A stretch of DNA of 64,000 bases from Lineus longissimus (lineage: Eukaryota; Nemertea; Pilidiophora; Heteronemertea; Lineidae), in contig NC_088314.1 of the NCBI RefSeq assembly GCF_910592395.1, positions 18,808,070 to 18,872,069 on the forward strand, given 5' to 3'. Position numbers and translations under genes: made by a program. Positions 25,701 to 37,700 of the stretch are shown one piece after another; position 1 is the stretch's first letter, and every line of letters begins with the position of its first letter. The notes beneath the pieces were generated by a model. The model was given only the letters and a program-made list of their open reading frames with translations. It was not told where the DNA came from and searched no databases.

Positions 25701-28700
25701 CTGAACAGTTTCGTCACTGATCAAGTAGGTTCGGTGGAAAGAAATTCGCAACTGTTAATATCATAACTGATTAATCAGGTTCAGCAGAGAAAGACACATA
25801 GCAGATGAATTAGGTTCAGAAGAAAGGGCTTCATATCTGATCAGCAGTATAACTGATCCATTAGATACAGAAGAAAAATATATTATAGATTAATTCAATA
25901 ACTGATCAATTAGGTTCAGCAGAACGAGACTCGTAACTGATCGATTTTGTTGACAATTTAATTCTTATATCACAACCCAAAATAAGCATCACCGTTGGAC
26001 ATTCATGCCTCATGGCAAAACCAAGGCTCCAACCTTCTTATTCAAAACGTGGAAATGCTCTCCTTCAGTTTGCAATATGGCCGGTGCCTCCTGCTCAAGG
26101 AGTTCCATGGGTACCTAGAGGGAGTGTAGTGGAGGAAGAAACAACATGAAAAACTGATTTCAAACATGAAGAGTGGTTACATCAAATGTGGCCAGAAATT
26201 TTTGTAGAAGAATGTTTGCAACATTTGTAGAAGGTTGTTCATATTGTCATGATTGTGGGAAAATATTGGTTCAAAATGGTGTATTGGTAGTGGGTTTGTA
26301 GCATAGTTCAGACGGGCAGACCCTGGTTCCAAGTGGGGCAGAAATACACGCTTCACAAAACCGGAAGGAAATTTGTTCTAAATGTGGGAACAAATAGTAT
26401 GAAGGCTGGACAGAAATTTGTTCCAGGCAGAGACTTTAATGCACAAGAGTTGATGTTTATGGTTGGATACAGTGGGATAAACCTGGTTTTGAATTCAGAG
26501 TGCATTTTTTTTCTCAGTATAAGAGAAATGAGCATTTTTCCTGAACAGATTGCGTTTTAGTGAGGACATAAAATTCAGTTTTTCTTTTTAAAAACTACTG
26601 TAACTTGAAAACCAAAAACAACAATTATAGGGGAAAATAGTGCAGTGTTGCATTCAAATGTGAAGGGCATTCTATTATTGCTCTTTATATCAAAATGTGA
26701 TTACTGAAAAGGTTATGGAAAAATAAAGTCGGTTAGTATGCCTAGAGTATTGATCGAGTCTTAAAGTAAACCATTGTAATCTGCATCGAAATAGCAATCA
26801 TTGCAATTCATTGCAGCATCAATTTTCTAATGGCCAGTGGGTGGCATCTTTTATAATGTATCTGCACCAAATGTCACGGGGAAGTGTACTCCAATGCATA
26901 TCATCCCACACCCTCCAAATTACAATTCAAACAAGGCATTTTCCTCTTTTTAATGTGGGAACAATGAATATTATCCAAGATATTGATAACAAAATGTTTG
27001 TTTTTCTATTAGGAAATTATGACCGAAGAGAATGATGTTTGAAGGAGGTTTGACTCTGCAGGGTCAAAGCTCATATCGAAGTAGGTTGCTTCAGGTCAAG
27101 GTCATAAAAATATAGGTCACTAGGTCATGTTGTTCTGTAATGACCTGCATACTACTGAGCTAATGTTGAAATATCAGATATGGGGTGACATCGAACCAAC
27201 CAGCTAATTCAAAACTGAATTGGCTTTGAGATAAAGAAATTAAGCATTATCTAACTACTACAAGCTGAAAATGATAATGCATACACGTGACAAAATCGTG
27301 ACTGGAAAATTGCTCTCTACCGTTTTTTTACGCTATTTAAAAGCCTTATTTTGCCAATTGGGCCAGTCATCAATTACAGATATCGCTTTCTTTTTTCAAC
27401 ATTAAATTCTATCCGTGAAACACCTCTCCTAAAGAAACTGTCTTAGATGACTGGCACAGTGGCACTTTTGTACTAAACGAGCAACAGACAATTATGATTT
27501 TAGCAATTTCAACAAAGCAAAAGGAACTGCGATTGAAAATTCTACATAGAATGGGCTAAATCCTGAACAGGTATCTACTCTGTTAAGAAGGGCTCAATTA
27601 CAAATATATATGTGAGGAATAGCCATCTATTATTCAAATTCGATGTAGTCATAACATTTAGTTTATTCATTTTACATGCAAATTTCCTAGTCGAAAATAT
27701 TTAGATTAAACGGTAAAGAGAGCTGGGATCTCCATCCTAGGTCATTATATTGGTTTCGAGGCACTTAAAAGAGAGGTTATTATAGATATTGGACGATAAA
27801 GCTTTCTTTCACACATTACAGCAACAGCATCAACGACTGATTACTTGGCCTTATACTACAGCGATGTAGTTTTAGAAACTTTTTTAGAAACAAAGATATA
27901 TTCCAATTTTTTAGAATCCTCTGCAATATACATAAATTAGTAAGAAACATGGGAAGTATAATCCGTAACAACAAATTTGATTAATATTTAACAAATAATT
28001 GGATGGGAAACGGAAGAAGTGTTATCAATTATAACACAAATGGTATTGCGTTATACTGGGTGTTAAAACATTGCTTGTCATTCTCTTCAAAATAACTATT
28101 GTAATAAAGCATACAAAGTTACAACAAATGAGAATAGACATGTTGTCAGATTATTTTCTTTAAAAACTTTTTGCAATCACAATTAAAGATGAATCCAAGA
28201 TATTTTCTCACCAATAAGTTGTGGAAACTAAACAAGTTGACTTATGACAAGCTCAGAATGAAAAGCGAAGGCAGCCCCTGGCCCAAGATACTGGTAGGAA
28301 CACCACTTACACTGCACTATTTAAAATTCCCAATTATTTACTCTTTCTTAGTGAATTTACAGATTGAGAGCAGTGGGACAACAGTTGCACAAACGAGGGA
28401 CAGTTCCTTCTATCTATTTATACACATCATTCATCAATTGATACACATCAATTATCAATTGATACAAATCATTTATCCATTTATCACACACATTTATCTA
28501 GTTGTACACAATTTTCATTTTTTCAGTTATTTTGAAAGCAAGTACAACATTTTAACAGCCAATGAAACACTGTGAATGCGAACACTACTAACTATGTCAT
28601 TCCGGGTCTGAGGATGAGCGATCACTGCGGCTTCTACATTTGCCTCTGAGAATCCCTGTGTTTTAAGAGACGAGAGTTGAATTTATAAGAAAGTATCTCT

Positions 28701-31700
28701 AACTTTATCAAGTTTAAGATTATGTCATCGTCCCTAGTATACAGTAATCTCTATTTTCCAGTTTCGGTCGTCAGTAAACTTAATAGGGTGAACACAATGA
28801 ATGCATACTCCTTGTGGCTACACTGGGCACTAAACTACAAAATGTTCATGTGTCATAATGCAAAGATATCAAAATTGCATAGAACTCAAGATAATTTTCT
28901 AAACTTGAAACTGAATTATCGATGAAACTGTCATGAAATCATATGTCATGAAATTGAAAGTTTCATAAGACCATTATTATGAAACTTTAAAAACTTCTGG
29001 GTATGGACATGTATAACCATGTATAATGAAAAAATCTTATACGAATTTAATTTTTTTAAATTTGAAAACTTGGAATTTTCATGACATCTCTAAATATATC
29101 CCAGAATTCTGTATCAAATCTGAAATCTGATTTATCAAGAATTATCATAAAAAAGATTATTATGAAAAAAGATTGTCAAGAAATCTTTAGATATAACGAA
29201 AACTCTGAATTACCATGAAAAATTCAGATTGTCCTGAAATGCAATAATTACCATTATCATTGATTAGTACAACACTACAAGTCATTAAGAGAAGAGAGAC
29301 CAGCTAGCCAACCTTGGAGTGCCGAGCTGAAGTCAGAATATGTGAGGTGGTGTGCAATAACCAGTCGAATGGGAATGTATCATCAAACCTGAAGACAATA
29401 ATAGAGCTTTTGGGAACTGTTACTTTATTTAGATTTTTTTCAAGGTCTCAGAACTTAACTCAAAGATCTTAACCATTTTGTTGCAGATGTCTGCCAATTG
29501 TACACCAAAATCAAAATGCCTCCCTTGAAGCTGTACACCGATCGAGCAACTAGGCCCAACTACATTCGACACTAAAAAACACTGGATTGCGCACCAAAAG
29601 GGTTCAGGTCTCACCTCTCATCACTCCAAGGTTGATACAGGGTTCTCTAACGAACACACAAAAGAGTAAACAAGGATATAAGCTATGGCAGCAAAAGATG
29701 CCCCTCTCGACTGATTTGATGGGTAGAAAAATACCAATCATCTCGGCAGAGAGGGCAAGCAAGTCCCATATAAACATGCAAAATTATAAATAGAAGCAAG
29801 ACAAATTTTCCAAAAACATTGACAAACTAAAATTCCAGTATATAGTGTAAACTGCCAACTTATTGTGGGCGATTTATTTTTTCTGATTTTGCAAATTATC
29901 TTGCATTGCCATAATCAAGATTCGATTGGAAAAAACTAAGAGGAATTCTGCAATCTGCCGAAATAAGATTTGTGATTAAAAAGGTAGAAAGGCCAAAAAG
30001 CAGAAAATCTGGCAGTTTAAAGAATATACTTAATGTATTTCAATTGAACAATAAATGTGCAAGAGGTACACTCATCACTATTTTATCAACACAATTCAAA
30101 GACCCTAACCAGATATAACATTTTGCAAAAATTCCATAACCATCTACATTTAGTTGCCAGTTTGCGTAACTCAACTGTCCAGGATAAAAAAACCTCCACC
30201 AATTTTTTTTCTCAAATATGACTCTTTTAAAAAGGCTACCTTCGATTCGTGAGCCAAAGCCGAGTGGTAGGCCTTGGTGAATGCGGTCTGGTGAATCTCG
30301 GCCAAGGCGAGCGGCCTGGCCATCACATCGACATAGTTCTGGAAAATAGGTTCGGTGATCGACATGATGGAAGTTTCAGTCAAATGGCATGGAAAATTTT
30401 GAAAGAAGTGCCCGACTGCGTAGCTTTCCTAACGGTTTGCTGAAATAGTAGTACCATTAGAATGCTGACATCAAATTGGTTAGCCAGAGAAAACCCGTTC
30501 GGCGTAAACTCAGAAAGTTGAAAAATACTCGCCCAGTATTTCTGGTTATGTAATATGTCACCGTCACTTACAAAAATACCCAATTTCAGACAAGTAAGGA
30601 AGCCCCAAGGCAATTAGTGTGGTTCCCTAATTGCAGTCATTGCCGTAGCTTCGGCAATGCATGCAATTATGAAAACAAATTGAATACTGGAAGTGAGAAA
30701 GTATAGTGAATGTAAACTATAGTAAGAAATGAGCACATGGTTATTTAGAACAATGCAAACCCTCAATGGAAAAGTGAGTACAACAACTCAGTTAAACATT
30801 AAGTGAATTATTTATTTATTGGAAAGGCGAGTCGAAAATGAAAAGTGAGACAACTATAGAAGAGTGATACACTGATGGAAAGGTGAGTATGTACAGAAAT
30901 AGAATGAAAACATTTGTGAGTATTTACACAATGGAAAGTGAGTCATACATGGAAATGTATATACTAAATAAGCACACAAGCGAGTACTCACACAATGGAA
31001 AAGTGAGTCAAATATGGAAAAGTGAGTATTTATAGAAAGAAAATGAGTACAGTTTGCACAATGGAAAAGTGAGTCAAACATGTAATGATTATCTACAAAA
31101 TGAACACAAAAGTGAGTTATTTACACACAACACTGTGATAATGTAACAGTGATATTCGTCCTTACCGCGGCGTCAAAATACACACTGGTCCAGATCGTGT
31201 CGTGTTTGTCGATGAGGACCAAGGGGCGACTTAACACGTGGATGTATTTCTACAATTTAAGAAATGACGGAGAAAGATTGATCTTGTCCATGAACTGTTT
31301 AACATGGTCCAGTAATATTCGTGGACATTTTATTTTGCAGTTTCGTAGATTTTTCTTTTCCCAATCATATACATGACTGTTTCTGTAAAGGTGAACAACA
31401 AGAAAATAAGCAGCACCCACTCATTTCTGGGTTTTTACAGTACCCTCCTTTCCATACATATTCCCCTTTCTTTCCTCAGAGGACAACTTTCCCTTTCCAA
31501 ACAGGACTCAATTACACAAATGCCCCTTTGGATTATTGTTCCCCTTACAAACTTTACCCTTTTCCATACACTTTCTCCTTTTATTGCTCAGTTTAGAAAC
31601 GTACCTGAATATTTTCCTCGATGTCGGCTAACGTGGATATGTGGGTGTAATAGCCCTTGTTACTACACGCCATCCACAGTACTTGTCGCTTGTCACTCAC

Positions 31701-34700
31701 TTCTCGACCAATCAGATACGTGAACACACGATGCTGAAAAGACAAACGATTTCCAATTATTTATCGATCAAGACAGCCAGTTGAAAGGTGGGTTAAGCGT
31801 TCACTATTTTTTTTATCCTCATCACCATGATTATCATCATCATCATTATCATCATCATCAGAGGAGGAGGAAGAGTTGCGTTGCTGTGGTGGCTCGGTTC
31901 TTTGACTAGCGGTCATGAGGTCCTGGTTCAATCCCCAATGCAGCATGAGATACTAAGTAAGACTCTTTGCCGTACATGCCATAGACTCCACCCAGATGTA
32001 TAAATCGGTAGCAGTACTCATCAGGTTGTAGCGCTGATTGAGCAGCTCATCTGGTTTCTACTGCCAGATTTCAGGATAGACCGGGGATAGACATAAAGCG
32101 CTTTGAGAATGTTGTACAATATAAAGTGCCATACGAGAATTTACTTTTCTTCAAAATCATCATCATCATCATCAGCATCTTGATCAAAATAGATACATTT
32201 TCCGTTCTTACCTTGACAGGTTGGTTGTACTTCTTGAACACGTTCTCATAGTGTTCAGGAGCGCCATCCGTGATGATCATAATCGCACTGTTACACAGCC
32301 TCCGCGAGCTGTTCGCCGTTTCTAGCAGTTCAAACGACTTTGATAGGCCTCTTTCCCAGTTGGCCATATCGCCGGGCTGGATGTAGCCATCAATGTTCAA
32401 CTTGTCGACGATACGCTGAAAGGAACAAGGAAACAAGACGATAAGAATTTTATCAGGTACTGGGGAAATTGTCCTGTTCAAATACTATAGCAAACTAAGG
32501 TATTTTACTGTAATTAGGACAGGGATGTGCTCTCAATTACATGTGAAGAGCAGCGTTTTTCCCGAGTTTTTGATAGACCCACACCAGGGGGTACAACAAA
32601 ACTCAAACCCCCACCCCTTTTTGCTGGCATACATGCATGTTTGTGTGGCAAACCAGTAGCTTAACCCAAGGAGTCTAGCCCCCCCCCCCCAACCCCAAAG
32701 AGCTGATACGTTGAATTCAGTAAAACCATTAAGCAACCTTACCTTCTTGTTGTCAGCATTGGCTTGTATTAGAGTTCCATTGAAACAGTCATCAAGGTAG
32801 TGGACGGTACTGTTGAACTGAAAGGGAACAGTAAGCTACTTATTAGAACACGACCTGGCTAGAGGGAGCTCATCGCATATTGCAAGATGAAATTTTACAG
32901 AATAATCACGTGCTATTAAACAATGATATGATAGCAATTATATTTTTGTCTGATGAAAATTTGAAGAAAGTAGTATCGTTAAACTTGTTTTATTTACTAC
33001 ATGAACGTATGTACATTACATTGTTTTACTTTACATCCAGTACTAACAATGTTTTATTTGACACCGAGTACTTACAATGTTTTAGTTAACACCCAGTACT
33101 TACAATGTTTTATCTAACACCCAGAACTTACAATGTTTTATTTAACACCCAGTACTTACAATGTTTTATTTAACACCCAGTACTTACAATGTTTTATTTA
33201 ACACCCATTACTTACAATGTTTTATCTAGCACCCATTACTTACAATGTTTTATTTAACACCCAGTACTTACAATGTTTTATCTAACATCCAGAACTGACA
33301 ATGATTTATTTAACACCTAGTACTTACAGCTAAGACGTTGAAGAAGTCATCATCACTGAGTGTATCCAGGATCTTCTTGATTGTCTCAATGGCTATCTTT
33401 CTCCGGAGTCCTTCCATACTCCCGCTGCTGTCCACCAGGATGACCACATCCTTGGGTGACGTGGCAGCCTGGATGTACCTGAAAATTCAAACGTTTTTGG
33501 AGATCGTCCATGACAATCCCGTTTGTCTTGGATAACATCGAGACATCAGAACACTGAATCGTTACTTGATTATAGAATTAACTACCAAACTGTGCGGTCC
33601 AGATCACAAACGACATCCCGTACATCGTGTCATTGACGCGCTACCCAGTGTCCGTATTATACTCGAAGAAAGAGAGATAAGCGCGTCACTTGGACTTTCG
33701 GCAAGTATGGTGTTTTCATATCTTGCACATTCCCGATGCGTGATATGCGATTGGGAAGCTGATTTACATGTAAATGGTACTTGAATGAGAAGTTACTTGG
33801 AAGAATCATATTCATTTCACCCTTCCACTTTGTACAGGATGGGAAAATGTCATACGTAAATTCGATAAGGATACGTAACACGGGCGTCAATTTTGGACTT
33901 GCCGAAAGTCCCTATCGGCGCGCAACTCGGGCGTACGTCGCCACGTGTCACTGACACGAACTAGGACGGAATTAATTGTGATCAGGACTATATGTAGTCT
34001 ATTGAATGTCTCTCCACATGGACTGTACAGTAAAACGTTTATGATTAAAAATATCCAAACTTTTCCAATGCATTTTCAGTAAGACTCTAATCTTTGAAAC
34101 CGTTTTTCTCAAAATGGCAAAAAAGACATATCTATTTTGCAGGAAACTTCCAATATAAGCTATACACTTTACAGAACATAGGACTTTACAAGTTAAGGTG
34201 CACATCGAAAGTACAGACAGTGGATAAAGAGGAAATTAAACAAGGTGACAAACTAAGTAAAAACAGACATAAAATTCTGAATTGCTTTTTCTCGTCCAAT
34301 AGACTTTTAACCTGCACCAAGCACCCATCACCAGGATTATGTCAATCTTAGGTATCTTGTCAAAATTATTTTGAAGCTAAGAAAACGAACACTGTTCATC
34401 TCTCCCTGAACCCTTTTCCCCTAGAAAGATGAACAAAATTGTCTTCCGGCATCAACAATTCATTGGAGGATACTCAGAGTTTCACACTCAAATATGCTCT
34501 CAAAAATATTTTAAAGGATTATGCATAATGTAGTTCTGGAACCCAAAAACATGGTTTCGAACAACAAAACCTGAACTGGAGAACAAGCACGACTTCAGCA
34601 AAACGCCTTGGGTCTTGGCATAGCATCACCGCAATGAGAAAACCCTACATTTGTATAGATAGTCAATATACAAGGTCCCAGTTCATCTTAAGCTGATTCA

Positions 34701-37700
34701 CTCGGAGAGGTTGTTACGCTTGCCTCGGGGAAGTGGAAGCCCTCAAAGAGATGTTGCCGATTTCACAGGGTGTTCACATTTCCAGCCGTCACCAGATATA
34801 CAGGCCATAGTTATAAAAAAATTCGATTTCTCCGATGGAAATAACTCTTTTTGAAAAACTGTACACATGGCCACCACCTCTCATGCCTGGGATTAAACCT
34901 CAACCTTACCAGTCTTGGGTTCTGCTGTCGTAAAAATCAATCCAGCCCGGTGTGTTGACCCTCCAAGAGACACCTATGATACATGTATGATACAATATTC
35001 ATGTATGATCGCACACTGCAACTAAAGCGCAATTTACTAAGCTACGGCAAGGCAATTCGATCTTCCATGGTTGAAAAGACCCCATCTGCTTCAGGCTACA
35101 GTGTAACTAGCCTAACTGCAATTACCCCTTTTTCATGGCTGGCACTACCCTACCCCGGGCCTAGGCCATTGTGCTACCACTCGCCAAGCCTGGCACGAAC
35201 ATCATAGAAAATGGTATCAGGAAGACTCGCATTCCATAAAACACCTAGACAGGATGTAACATTCATCTAACATGACTGGAGAAGGGAATGGACTTTTCCG
35301 GGTGCCAGGATGTCGTAAATCGCTGTCGAGATTTGGGATTAACTATTTACTTTTAGCAAAATTCCAAAAATATCAGTGGATTATGACACACCGTGGATTT
35401 TAACAGCGACAAAGTCACAGAAAAGTTCAGCAGATAGGACCTGCACAGAATTGTAGCTTAAACAATTTGGTGAATTTTACTTCATTTGGCGAAACTTTGT
35501 TTTATTCAAATCCCCAGGGGTTGTACCCATTAGAAGTATATTTCTAATATTCTTTTTCAATTATATCCACAATTTTGTTGAAAAAACTTGAAAGGAGTGA
35601 AAAGTCTAAATTTAACATGTTTAAGATGAAAAGTCTCCTTTTGGTGAAGGAAAACGTCGACAAGGGAGACAAAATGACGTGCACGACAGCTAACATGTGA
35701 CAAAATAACACTGGAACACAACTCGACGACAACACATAGTAATTCAAACAGTGAGAGACGCTTTGTGCACGTGGTACCATATTTTGTCTTACCATCGTCG
35801 CGTACGACAGTCGAACAGGTCTACGCTGTCGTGGTGCCATTTGATACCTTCATGGGAGGGAAACGCATAACGTGTAATTTGGAGAAAAACAAATAATGTT
35901 TCAATGCAATAAAAGAGCCTCTGTTACACATAGGCCTATACAGGTAAATAGGCCTTGTACAGGCGCATCTCAACTGGCTTAATTAGGTCGACACTGTATC
36001 TTTTTTAACGAATTCAACTGAAGTTATAAACATTTTAATCTCTGCAACTATGGTTCTTCCAGTCCAGTTTGAATACAAAATTTGACCATCCGATGTGCCA
36101 AAACATTCCTTTCTTTAAGAGACACATTTCTATTTGACACTTGACACATAGAAACGTTTTAGAAAGATTATTCAATTGTTTTAATCTCGGATACTCCTTA
36201 CTGCTTTTGACATGGCCTACTTTGGAATCAAAAACTCATGCTTTTGATAAAGTTTTACGGTTCTTCTGATGTTTTTTGGGTAGGGTAGGGGAACAAGCAG
36301 AATACTTTCGATGGAATCTTCACAGCTGTGCATGATATAACATCAGTTTATATTCTGTTCACAAGGTCTACAAATGGACAACATGACATACTCACAGTAA
36401 TATTGAACACTTTGGGACCAAGTGTGGTTAATGTCAAAATGAAGTAGGGAGTCATTTCTAGAACTGTCTATAATCTGTTAAAACTTCATAACTCGATCAA
36501 TTTTACATATTGTAAGCCGTTTTTCTCTCCAAATGTTACTAAGGGTAGCAAAATGAAATTTACATACCAGGGTAGATCCTGAAGAAACCAGTGGCACTAC
36601 CGAAATACTGCCACGTCAGTGTGTTGTCCTTTTTGAAGTTCTCCCTGAAGATCGCGTCCAATTTCTCTGACCAGGCAACACCGTCCAGGACAGGCTTGGC
36701 TGAAATGGTATATTGAAATTCGATATAGGCAATATGGGGGGGGGGGGGGGGGGCAAAGCAAGGGGCCACATTGTATAATTGTACATTTTGAAGTTTTCTC
36801 CAAGATTTGATCTAACTTATCAGAAACCATTTCTCGCTCTACCACAAAGTGTTTTGCCCAAGGACTTTTACACCTGTCATATATGTTGGTAGGCACAAGC
36901 ACCACACTTTTGAAATGAACTTGCCAATGCTGAAATACTGCGGAACTTCCACTGGCATGACTGGCTGCCGTAGCCAAATGTCTATTAGATATAAGACAAA
37001 GAGGCTTGCCAAAGGACTTACAAATACCTATCAAACACATTGCCATTTTAACATTTAACAGCCGGTCACAGCAATCATTTCCAGCTCAAACATTTCAAAC
37101 ACAAGGTGTTCTGCCCAAGGACTTAAATACTTACACCTGTCATATACATTGGTCGGCACATGCACCGTACTATTCATAGTGTTGACCTTGACGAAGTTGA
37201 AATGTGGAAGGGGGTTTAACGACAGCTCGCAGTAACCATCCTTTAGCTTCCCGTTGGCGTCATAATCGTTAAGTTTCTTGGCATTATAATACTGGACCTG
37301 GAACAGAGACCGCAGGGATGTGTGTCCAGCATCTGATTCAATCGAGACAACAGGTTATTGTAACAGTTGACAATTTGCTGACAAACGATGAGAGATACAA
37401 GTTTTAAAAACATGGACTCTCCACAGCTCAATCACAGATGGTGGAGCAGTAGGCCTACAGCGGACCATCAATGTACATGTACTGTTGACCAACTATGATA
37501 AATACAGGTTTTTAAAGAGGGAATCTTGATAGCTCCATCGTAGCTAGAGCAGTGGACTCAATAATCCAAAGATCTGTGGTTCGAATTCCAGTGAAGGCAA
37601 CAGTTCTGTAAAATATTCACGAAAATATTTTCGTTTTCATTTAGCAGAGGACTAAATCTGCAAACATATAGCGATAAATGCATTTGAATTTTCGACCGCC

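Larger units (their letters stand above)
15722..30239. other. Giant intron between exons 10b and 11
   Basis: 14.5 kb with no recognised gene. It holds several minisatellites (18.08, 19.07, 22.66, 23.48, 25.56, 28.92 kb) and palindromic elements (19.85, 20.65, 21.44 kb). Open frames in it are short and unrelated to anything I recognise. Confidence 0.6.

Noticed and set aside
33042-33327. CRISPR-like array (28-bp period)
   Set aside because: There are no unique spacers. It is a plain minisatellite in a eukaryotic intron.
36597-37046. 149-codon minus-strand open frame as an independent gene
   Set aside because: It reads through part of exon 4 in another frame, the C-tract and the decayed exon 3 copy.
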